A DNA stretch of 64,000 nucleotides from Marsupella aquatica. Lineage: Eukaryota > Marchantiophyta. This document shows, piece after piece, positions 47,940-57,451 of the stretch; the stretch's first letter is position 1, and each line of letters begins with the position of its first letter. Location: contig OZ316895.1 in assembly GCA_973895155.1 (NCBI GenBank), positions 9,982,001-10,046,000 on the forward strand, written 5' to 3'. Made by a program: the position numbers and the translations under genes. The notes beneath the pieces were generated by a model. It saw nothing but the letters and a program-made list of their open reading frames with translations. It ran no database searches and had not been told where the DNA came from.

Positions 47940-50900
47940 TCACGTGTTGAAAGACCCAAATTCATTTAGAAGGTTATCTCCTAGTTGGTTTTGGATGTCC
48001 AAATTTATCCCTCCGGGAAGGGTCTCAACAAGAGCTGGCTCAGACCAAACTGGCACTAATTTGAACTTATCCTTCCTATACTTTCTAGATCGAATAATCT
48101 TCTCAGACTGCTCTATACTGACTTGTTGACCTTTTGACAGTCCATCAGTCCAAACATAATGAGTAGCACTTGCTTTGAGTGATTTGTAACCAGTTCTACC
48201 AATTTTAGTCCCCGGTTTCCTAACAAAAGGGAGAATTACGGGGCTTCTAGTAGAAGAATCTGTGAAAACAAGCTTATTCTCTGAAGCACAAAACATTTGG
48301 TCCAAGGGAGATGACGATGCACCTGCCTCGTCCTGAGGGGGAGTATGGCAGCCACTAGCTTTCTTAGTAGAGAAAATCTCATCCAGTTGAGGAGGGCTTG
48401 GAATTGGTTGGCTAATTGCATCCTGCAAGGTGGATTCCCAGCCAACATCCAAGGTTGAAGACTGTTGTTCATGTTGTGCATCCCCAAGGCCACCCGATGA
48501 AGGAACACCTGGAACGTCGAGAGCATCTCGAGCATCATTTCCAAATTCAGGCAGTATTTCACCCTCCTCTTCCATGTAGCTTGTGATTTTCGGGCTCTCC
48601 ATTTTTTGATGCTCTAAATTCTCCGCAAATACTTCCTCATAAACACTGGCTTCCACCGGAGCTATGTCTAAGGCTGCCTCTTCTATTACAACAAGGGGAC
48701 CGGCAGTAATTTCCTCAGATGGTAACGGCTCCTTGGGTGGCACATATAAAACCTGCTTGTTGTCATGAAGGAGCTGAGCAAAGGCTTCTGTGAATTCCAT
48801 CTCTTGAGCTGTGTCTGAATACACAAAACAATCACGACCAAGAATGACACAAGCTTTCAATGTCTGTCCTCCAGAGAAGAAATCCAACACTGTATGACCT
48901 GGGCACGAGAAATAATCAACAAGACGCTTTGTCATTCGCAAAGGCTTTGCTCTCGGATCCAGCCACCACGCCGACCACGCCGACCGACCATCTCATAAGA
49001 TGGGGCCATCTTCTCCAAAACTTCGACATCAACAGTGGATTCATCGAGCTTGTCTTTCCCCTTTGATTGGTCTTTGTTGTTCCCAGTAGGGGCCTTCAAA
49101 GGCAAGACTGTGAAGTCTCTGTCCCACTTCTCACTGTAGTTCCAGAACGCATAAAAGTCATCAAAAAAAATTTGGGACTAGTCTGGTTCCTCTTCACAAC
49201 AAATTCCCCCAAAGATGATTGAGTCTCGGGCTCCAATGAGAAAATCTCCCTTCTCCTTGGGCAGCTGATCACGGTAGTAGCTCCCGTACTCCAGCTTTGT
49301 GTGGACTTTCTTCTCATGACGAATCTTTTCAAAGGCACTCTGAATCTGGCCTATCAATGGGCCTTGACGGAAAAAAAAGATTACTAAGAGCTCTGTCGAG
49401 TTCGCCATCTACAAACAATACTCCAGCAAGACAAAAATTTTGGCATCTGTCCACTGCCGTTGTCGAAGACGACCAAAATCGACAATGGAGAGTGGGCACG
49501 TCCTTTGCACCGAGTCAACAATCTCAGGCTTCATTACATCCTCATCAAATTATCGCTAAAAAATATGCGATAAGTAGTATCCTCCATTGAAGGCAACCCG
49601 CCAAATACCTTGCAATATATCTGCTCAAGCCTAACAATGAGACTTTGCGGAAATGGGTCTTTTGGCCTATTTCTTTTTAGGAGATTGGAAATCCAAACCT
49701 CTCCAGCAAGTTGTCTAAGTTTCGGCAACTCACCACGATCCATAAATGTAGGCAAAAATTGAGTTAGCTCAAACCAAGTGAGTGAATTGGCAAACCAATC
49801 CGGATACTTCAAAACAAAGTACTCCACAATTTTTGCCCTCAGCTTGGTCATGACTTTGAAAGTATGAGCCATATCACTCATTGATTGAACATCAGATTTG
49901 TTGGTTGGGTCTTTCTTCAATAAAACCTTCTGTTGTTGAACGGCAGTAAAAACTTTCAGAATGTCGTCACTACTCAGGTCTCCTTCAAAGCATCTAAACA
50001 ATGCCGGCGTAATCATTTTTGTTGTCCGGGATTTCCCATTTATTTTTGAACCTAACTCCCCTAGACCATCTGGAAGAAGTCCCTTGACCCAATCGATGCA
50101 CATTTGTCTCCAAGTTCGGAAGAGGTTCTCATCCGAAAACAGCAACCAAAAAATATTCCTCAGATCGGATTTTCCAGTCGTTATTTTGGCAAGGGCCATA
50201 AAATCCCGATCCAAACAGTACAAAGAAAATCTGAGGCTCGAGACGATCTCGAGGTAGAATTAAGGAACTATGGTAAAATTTATGGGAAAATACATGAAGA
50301 TAAATCAAATATAGAAACTTGACCTCGAGGCTCAAGACAATCTCGAGCTAGAAGTGGATTTGAGTTTGAATTTACCTGGAACTTTTGATGATCCGTTAGT
50401 CTATTGGACCCAATCACGGGTCTCTCCGGACGGCCACACTCGTCAAATTGTCGACGGGCATGGACCATAGTATCAAGAAAACAGGACTCATACTCCATGG
50501 TCTTATTAACAGCATTTGCCCTTTGTGAGTGTTGAGCAAGTATTATTCTTGGAGTTCTGTCCGAAAGAATTGCAGACTCTTCGCGACCTCCTTCAACTTT
50601 GCATCGCTCTTAGCCCAACCTATGATCCAAACAACTGCCTTTGCCGAGTGTTGTCCACTGATTGCAAGGAACTGCACCTTCTTATTCTTAACACCCCACT
50701 CGAACTCCTTTCGATCCTCAGCAGTATTCTCATAATGGAGCAACTGCAAACTCTCTCTTGAATACGGAATTAAATCTGCCACAGCTGGTACCATTCCAGG
50801 GTTTCTAACCATGCATTTTGCGACCTCCATGGCATGGTCTTTATTGAACATCCTATATACCAAAACTGCAGACGGTGAATCTATACTAGTGACAGGGATG

Positions 50901-51958
50901 TCAAAAGTTTCATTCATGCCAAATGTGTAATACTCCTCAATCTCCTTAAGAACTTCGGCTCCTTCCTTAACGCTCTTTTCTCCCAGAGCATCTCCTAGAG
51001 TGCCATCATCATCGGTATGTGCATTCACACCCGAGGAAGATGCCGGAATGAGATCTACCTTGGGCGGCGCGGACTTTTTTTGAGGTGGAGCCTTCTTCGC
51101 TTTGCTTTCGGGTTTCTCAACCCTCTTCCTCTTTTGAGACACCTTTTCTTCCTTTTTGTCCAAACCTGACGTCTTGTCTCCCGCAGCTACAGATTTCAAT
51201 TTACCTGTTTGTCTCCGATGAGACAACACCCACTTTTTACAAGCATCCTTGTCAAATTCTCCGGCTCCAAACACAAAATCAGGGGATATGGATTCAAACT
51301 CCCCCAATTTGGATTCCGACATTAGTCTCAAAACCTCCACGTGAAAGGAGTCGTGAATGCATCATCACGATCAAACCCATATATACTTTCGACAATAAAG
51401 GAATCCAAAAATTATGTCCGCTCCAGATATAGGAGTATCTTCTAGCAAATTACTTGTAGTAAAACCCTCGGGGAAGAACCCCATTGATATCACGCTCAGT
51501 TGTTTCCTGGCTGCACGTTCAATGTTAAGATCGTAAGAGTAGTTTTTGGCGTGAAGTCTAATTAGAGCCCACTTCCCTGTCTTGTGGTTCTCCACCGTCA
51601 AAACCATGTCCTTACCGTTACTCGTCACAATAGAAACAATAGGCCCTAGAAGGCTGCACACTAGAGGATTGATTGATGGAGACCCCGTCTTCACACAAAT
51701 AATAGTTCTTTCCATGTCTTCAGTTTCAGCAAGCTCAATGGCCCAACAGAATCCAAATAAATCCTGTCCAGGGCAGGAAACCTCGATTGCATGTTCATCT
51801 TTGACTACCAAATTAGGCAATCCCAATTTTGCACCTGGTACAACCAAAATATAGCAATTGTCAGAAACATGTACTACAAAACCAATAAACAAATAGGTGG
51901 CTCGAGATGATCTCGATCTTCCTTTTAAGTTTAATAGTCTGACATGTTCCAATGCCAT
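47940..51958 (-). pseudogene. ParB-like plus beta-class amino-methyltransferase protein (decayed)
   Basis: Minus-strand pieces in order. (1) 51958-51371: a beta-rich part of unknown type. (2) 51340-50543: a Lys-rich linker, then a ParB-like domain with MFNKDHAMEVAKCM and FLAISGQHSAKAVVW, at about residues 180-245 of that piece. (3) a frame change near 50560 into the RANAVNKTMEYESC segment, ending at the donor near 50375. (4) 50223-49534: a helical part. (5) 49530-48960, with in-frame TAG at 49409-49411 and 49178-49180 and the segment DDFYAFWNYSEKWDRDF. (6) after another frame change near 48960, AWWLDPRAKPLRMTKRLVDY and TVLDFFSGGQTLKACVILGR, the SAM-binding FxGG region typical of DPPY-first (beta) N4/N6 DNA methyltransferases, then a Ser/Pro-rich tail to 47940. 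A DPPY motif was not found. ParB-methyltransferase fusions are known from phages and plasmids. The exon model is tentative. Confidence 0.6.
50235..50349 (-). repeat. Two hairpin motifs in a methyltransferase-gene intron
   Basis: 50235-50255 (GAGA-CGA-TCTC centre, arms CTCGAGA/TCTCGAG) and 50329-50349 (ggctcaaga-caa-tctcgagct, imperfect). Both lie between coding pieces (50375 and 50223). In the gene's sense the loops read TCG and TTG. Confidence 0.85.
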
Positions 51959-52829
51959 TTCATCCGTGGAATTTAAAAAAAGATTTCAAACCCAAGAAAT
52001 CTAAAAAGATAACACAATAGTTAGGAAACACAATAGGCTCGAGATGATCTCGAGCCACCATCTGTTAAAAAGATCTCGATCCTCATATATATCAATTGAG
52101 GTTTTATTCCATTGCATATCATGAACCAGTCAAATTTAACGAACAACATTTTCAAGAATGATCCAATGTCACCTATTCGACCACATTCAAAACCCTCTAA
52201 CTCAGTGGTTTGTCATCTTCACAAACGAGTTGGAGGACTAAGAAAGTGGTCCAAAAGGCAAGCTTGGATCACAATGAAAAGGATATTAGTAATTGACGAC
52301 ATGGAGTGGAAGAAATTGGCCAAGGGATACGAATGACCATAAAGGAAGATGGTGAGGGATATATTTGGCTCGAGACGATCTCGAGCCTAACATGTCAAAC
52401 GAGTGATCCAAATATCATATTCAACAATGAACATCATATTCAATCAATGATTAAAATCCACTTTCTCCATTGACTTCTGATACCCACAAACCCGTTCGGA
52501 TGTCAATAATCAGAACGAGTTGGAGGGTACAGAAGTCCCTGGAGGAAGGAAATTTTAGATTTTTTGGATATGATGTTTCACTTTTGAAGGATAAGGGTTT
52601 CCAACTTGAAGAAATCTCACTAGGTCACATGCAGGAATTGCATATTGGCTCAAGACAATCTCGAGACTCATGCCACTTACATCAAATGCAAAATCAATTG
52701 ATAGATCACAACTTTTGAAGCAAAGTATTGCAGAAAACATCAATAGGCTCGAGATGATCTTGAGCCTCAACTGCATCCAAGGAATCCAGAAACAAGTGGA
52801 CCAATTGAAGCTCGAGACGATCTCGATTT
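51899..52829 (-). repeat. Six hairpin motifs at the 5' side of the minus-strand genes
   Basis: Copies at 51899-51918 (inside the first coding piece, encoding RSRSSRA), 52036-52056, 52367-52387, 52647-52667, 52746-52766 and 52809-52827. Central trinucleotides on the plus strand are TGA, TGA, CGA, CAA, TGA and CGA, which is TYR in the minus-strand sense every time. 52036 and 52367 have perfect GGCTCGAGA/TCTCGAGCC arms. No gene was recognised in 51959-53900 besides these. Confidence 0.88.
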
Positions 52830-53019
52830 AAACCTGAACAGAACAAAGATGATAAATTACGTTTAATGGTGCGATGGATCTGATGCGCTGAGTCTAGATG
52901 GGTCTAAAGCTCTTTGCCAACGGTTGCAAGGTTGTACTCAGCGAAGTCCTCCTTGGAGAAATCTACAACAGTCGACATGGCTGGTGAAGAGAGGAACGTA
53001 CTATGGGCTGAGAACTTAA

Positions 53020-53175
53020 AAACAAATCTCGAGCCTAAACAGAATATCTTGACCCTATCGAAGCTCGAGCTTAAACACAAAATCTTGACCCTATAAAATC
53101 TTGAGGAAAAAACCTAATCTCGACCCTCTGCAATCTCGAGGCTAATACAAGGATCTCGAGGCAAGAGCGCAAAAC
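53020..53175. repeat. Cluster of half-site motifs
   Basis: 'atctcgagcctaa', 'atcttgaccctat' (twice), 'atctcgaccct', 'atctcgaggctaa' and 'atctcgaggcaag' follow one another at 15-30 bp spacing. The same words occur reverse-complemented at the left end (46440-46460). Purine-rich and C/T-rich low-complexity DNA follows (53190-53225, 53515-53562). Confidence 0.6.
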
Positions 53176-53927
53176 AATCTAGAGGCAAGGAGGCAAGGGA
53201 TGCGAGGAGGCGAGGAGGCGAATGTGAAAATGGGGAATTCAAAACCCCTGAAGTCACTATAAGCCCCTCGGGGGTCGGCCTTGGCCGTGCCAAGCGTGCC
53301 AAGGCTTGTGCAGGCTCAGGCAGGCTGCCACGCAACCTGCTGGGTGCGTATAGTCATTATTACGTTGTTATCCGTACTTCAGCCCTGCCGTGAGTTTAGC
53401 CGTGACACAAGTTCAACGAAGTCGTCTTATTGGCCTTTTTGTCTATCAGGGTTTTATATATTGCTTCTCTTTGCTCTCCAGTGGGTCATTCTTCTCATTT
53501 CGTTTCATTGCTCGCTCGTTCTCCCTCTGCCTCTCTCTCCCTCTCCCTCTCCCTCTCTTTGGCTCTAGATTTATGCTCTGATCTCTTTATGTTGTTCTTT
53601 TCAAGGGTTGTGGACTCTACATTTGTGTTTAGGATATTTCGAGAAATTCTCATTTTAAGCCCTGAATGAGGTCTAAAATAATTGAGCTCCTATCTTTTAG
53701 AAAACCAAACCTTTTTACTAGTGTCGGTCAAAATCCATTTGGAAGCCTTTTCCCTCTATTTGATGGCCTTTTAGAAGCTATTTCTCAGTGTCTGGAAGTA
53801 AACTGGGAGCTTACTTTCTTAATTGCACCAAATCATTCCTCTAGATCATCTAGAGCCATTTATATGTTCTTATTTTGGGTGGCTTATTATTCATAATAGT
53901 TTCTTTGTCAAATACAATGTCCTTTTT

Positions 53928-54281
53928 GGCTCGAGATCATCTCGAGTCATAAGTTTGATCCTCAAACTTATTCACTTTTGCCTTCTTTCTAATGGTGCAT
54001 TCGGTTTTCCTTTTTATAATTGAGTTTGTAGAGAGTCGGAGGTATAGAATCTGAATTCGCTATTCAGTGAGATTTCATATTTTACCTCGAGATCGTCTCA
54101 AGCTAAATACTTCTGAATTTTTACATATTGGAGTTTTTTGTCCCTCTTCTACCTCGAGATCGTCTCGAGGTAGAAGAGTTTCTTATTTTCTCTATCACAC
54201 AATTTTGTGGGATAAACTTCTACACTTGGGTTTTTTGGTTTGTTTTTGTAGTCACTTTACCTCGAGATCATCTCGAGGTAA
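53928..54281 (+). repeat. Four hairpin motifs leading into the transposase unit
   Basis: Copies at 53928-53948, 54083-54105, 54146-54176 and 54257-54281, with plus-strand centres TCA, TCG, TCG and TCA, the opposite orientation to the copies left of 52.83 kb. 54146-54176 has perfect 14-bp arms CTTCTACCTCGAGA / TCTCGAGGTAGAAG. 54257-54281 has 11-bp arms beginning TTACC. The last copy ends 32 bp before the proposed ATG (54314). Confidence 0.92.
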
Positions 54282-54313
54282 CTACATCCAACAGTTTGGA
54301 CCACATTTTCAAA

Positions 54314-56656
54314 ATGGGGATTTTCTTTCGAGGGGACAAGGTTTGCCTCGTAATCGAGGGAGTGGAAGTTGCTTGCGGGACCGTCCTCAAGGTTGACCTG
54401 GGTGACTCAGTGCGTAATGTTGATTTGGGAAGTAATCGTATAGGAGTTCTCATTGAGAAGTGCTATGAGGGATCACGGGAAATTCCTTACCCTTTGCCGC
54501 CGATCAGGACCCTCTTTGATGCTGTCGACTCCTGCATTATTTGGGATGCCTCTTTTGCATATTTGAAGTCACAGTCAACTCCAGCGACAACACAAATGGA
54601 TGCCTCTTGTTCTACAAAGGATACGGTTCCCGGTTTTGTACCAGACAAATCTTTGGTGGGAAGTTTTGGAGACTCGATTATATCTGGCGATGAAGTTAAG
54701 CTCTGGATTGGCAATCAGATTGTGGCTCGTGGATTTGTGTTCAAGATGAATCCCGATGAGACCTGTCACAATAAAAGACTTGGCACTTCTAGGATTAGTG
54801 TGAAAATATGTGAAGTTTTTCAAGGAAGGGAGAGGTTACCCTTTCCTCACAATGGAGCCGATACCATTCAGGAAGCATTGGACACTTTTGTATTCTGGAA
54901 TTTAAAGGATGTTACTCGGAGGAGTTCTTCCCAGGATATGCTAAACGACCTGTCCACACGGGATGTTTTTTCAAATTATAATTTCAAGGATTATAGTTTG
55001 CGTTCTAATTGGATGACCGAGGAGGTGGAATTGTATGCTGAGGATAATCGGACCAAAGTGGGGGTTGGCATCATCATAGTTCCTTTTGAGTCAGGTGCAA
55101 TTGATGATGATGTTCTTGGACCAGATCACGTTGGGGTTGCTGTCACACGCGTGATTGACCCTCTATTTTTCCCAAATATCTCCCCAGGAGTGCCTGGTCT
55201 TGTTAGGTGGGCCGTCCGTTCACTTCTGCTGATATCAAGGGGTATTTTTCTTCTGGATCTCATTGAAGAGGTTTCTCCAAAACCAATTATTGATGGTCGA
55301 GATCATCTAGCTACAGGTAGATATGAAAGGTGACACTGAGTTTTTGAAGCGCCCGTATAATTTCATCAAGAGAACGAAGGTCAACCCAGATGAAAAAAGG
55401 AAGAAGCACTTGGAGTCTCGGGCAATACTGAAAATCACAGAGGAGGAAATTGACTCCATTCAAAGAGAAGGTTGTTGTAAGTTGAAGTGTTGCCTCAGTA
55501 TGCCGAGAGAAAACCTACAGGCGATAAGGAGGGAATACCATGGGATGTCAAGCGACAACAAAACCAGTCACATTCTCACTCTTTTTGGCTGTAGGGAGAA
55601 GGAAGTGGAGACAAAAGGATATTTTGTTGTAAGAAGTAGACTTGTTTGCAAGGGTGCATTTATTAAAATGCATGGATTCAGCACTGCCAAGTATTATGAT
55701 TACAAAAATCAATATGAAGCAGGTTGCACTGTTGGATTCCATGGAAACAAGGGTTCACACAAGCGGGGAAGCACCTTGCATGCTCGTGCTTTGTTGGAGT
55801 CCATTCTAACCCAAAACGGAGAACCCATGCCGCATCTTCCCTATGGAGGGTCTCACAGGACTGACACGGTTGAGTACAGACTTCCATCTTGTTTCACAAA
55901 GAAAGAGATTTTTGAGGAGGTATACTCAAAAATGGAATTAGATGGCTACGTGAAGGTAAGTGAAAACACTATGTATAAACTCTGGAGTGAGTCCTTCATG
56001 AATTTTGACTTTCACAAGGGAAGTGCATTTGCAAAGTGTACACTTTGCACTGAGTTCAAAGATCAGTTGATGCGGGAGAAGAGAAAGAAAGAGCGTTTGG
56101 AGATTGAGGAAAGAAGAGCTCGCCATCTTCGTGAGCAAATGTCTAGGAGATATGTTTACTATGCTCATAGGGTTCTTGCGAAGAAGGATCCTGAGAACTA
56201 TCTTTGCATTATACATGACAAGATGGACCAGGCCAAGACATGGATCCCTAGGTTGGTCCCCACTCATAAATCATTGTCTGGTAGTGGTCAACCGCTCCCC
56301 ATTGCGCTCATTGGGATGTTGACCCATGGAAGGGATCCCGGAGTGTATGCTCACTTCAGTTTCACTGGGCTTTGGCCGGGAGATGCAGACTTCACAGTGA
56401 CATCATTGGCCAAGTGCCTTAGAGATCTGGAGGATTACAAGGGGGACAAATCTGGAGACCTCCTTGAAGGATTATATTGGGTTGCAACGAGGCCAATTTT
56501 TCAATCTCTTTTGGACTTTGAAGCATTTCTTGCAGGTTACTTAGAACCCAAAAAAGTCTCAATTGCTAGATTTCAAGGAGCTGAAGATGACCAAGACTAC
56601 TTTGGTGTTGATCCCAAGGCTACGTCTACCTCTTTCAAACCATTGCCAAGGCACCT
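54314..56656 (+). CDS. DUF8039-like modules plus DDE-type transposase-like protein, truncated by CACTA insertion
   Basis: Part one (54314-55333, ATG 54314) has three similar modules of roughly 90 residues beginning GDKVCLVIEGVEVACGTVL, GDEVKLWIGNQIVARGFVF and EEVELYAEDNRTKVGVGII, each followed by a basic-hydrophobic strand and a W-containing end. This layout resembles the plant transposon-associated DUF8039. Part two (from 55317 or 55323) is one frame of about 444 codons: basic N-terminus, KGAFIKMHGFSTAKYYDYKN, a CxxC (AKCTLCTEF, about residue 237), a Lys/Arg/Glu coiled region, and YLCIIHDKMDQAKTWIPRL (about 296), whose first Asp could be the opening acid of a DDE/D triad. The parts are in different frames; an intron ending at ctacag 55316, which would remove a hairpin at 55293-55315, would join them. 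Only the last few codons before TGA come from the CACTA terminus, so the C-terminus is lost here. Confidence 0.65.
55293..55315 (+). repeat. Degenerate hairpin motif at an intron end
   Basis: ggtcgagatcatctagctac keeps the GAGATCATCT core in plus orientation but has lost pairing in the right arm. It ends just before the proposed acceptor at 55316. Confidence 0.65.
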
Positions 56657-56689
56657 CACTAGTACATTTTGAGGCATTTTACCGATTGT

Positions 56690-57125
56690 ATTTAGATCAG
56701 ACGCCTTCAGGAAATCCGACGCGGAAATCTCACCTGTCCGATACCAAAAGAATCGCAATTTCCGATATAAATTTTATCATAAAACGACAATCGGAAACTA
56801 ATCGGAACTACCGATACCAAAACATTCGGGAGTTCCGTCGCCTAAACTATCGGGAAACACTATGTCCGATGCCCGTGTAATCGGATGTCTGTTTCACGCA
56901 TTTTCTGTTAGTGGAGGCGTCCGATTCTAGACCGATATTCTGGACATGGAAATGACCGATTGGTTTAACATCGGAAATGTCCGATGTTATTTGGAACGGA
57001 AATTGCGATTATAGTAGAATCGGACTTTGCGATACGTTTGGGATGGAAAAGTACGATGATTGTGGCATCGGATATGGATCGGTATCTACCCGGAAACTAT
57101 TTGGCGAGCTTGATTGGGCCTATTT
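56690..57125. repeat. CACTA left subterminal repeat region
   Basis: More than fifteen copies of short motifs of the type TCCGAT, ATCGGA, CCGATACC and ATCGGAA in both orientations, often paired as small palindromes (for example 'gtccgatgttatttggaacgg'). Subterminal motif arrays are the binding sites of TnpA in En/Spm. The open frames here are chance readings. Confidence 0.85.
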
Positions 57126-57451
57126 TAAATGGGGGGCTAATTGGGGGTTTAATTGGGGTGCAATTTAATTCTTTAACTGAGTTTTTATCTAGGGTTTAGA
57201 GAGGTCATTTAGTCAAGAGAGACTATCAATTTTGATTGCACACTATGTACCTTGAAACCCGGGCATGACACGGCATAACTATATCTTATATACAAAAATG
57301 AAATATCGAGGGCAAAAGTACAAAAAATGGAGAACATCTCCATGCATAGTGCTAGCTATGCTAAAGGCTGGGCATATCAAATGGACATAATGCCCTCCAA
57401 CTATCCACCTCGCTAGCCTGGTACTAGATCTATACATGTCTACCTAGTCCA
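57126..57451. other. Non-coding spacer inside the CACTA element
   Basis: Probably the 3' UTR of the minus-strand TnpA-like gene. No motif stands out. Confidence 0.4.

Larger units (their letters stand above)
46190..56656. mobile_element. Mobile-element-like block with transposase-like, methyltransferase and HAD genes and dispersed hairpin motif
   Basis: Three gene units share one unusual feature: a palindromic motif scattered in their introns, leaders and ends. Minus-strand units are an FCP1-like HAD protein and a ParB-like plus amino-methyltransferase protein. The plus-strand unit is a DUF8039-like protein leading into a DDE-type transposase-like protein. Left-end repeats (46260-46460) and a cluster at 53020-53170 share 'agggtcaaga' and its complement, which could be subterminal repeats. 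The right end is lost from view because a CACTA element inserted at 56657. The outer boundaries are estimates. The alternative is two adjacent related elements meeting near 53.2-53.9 kb. Confidence 0.55.

Noticed and set aside
54128-54313. N-terminal extension of the DUF8039-like protein upstream of ATG 54314
   Set aside because: The frame is open but runs through two hairpins, giving repeated PRDRLEV/PRDHLEV readings and an atypical hydrophobic stretch; a leader is more likely.
46260-55315. CRISPR-like array of palindromic repeats
   Set aside because: Spacing is irregular (tens of bases to kilobases), spacers are genes and introns, and the genome is eukaryotic.
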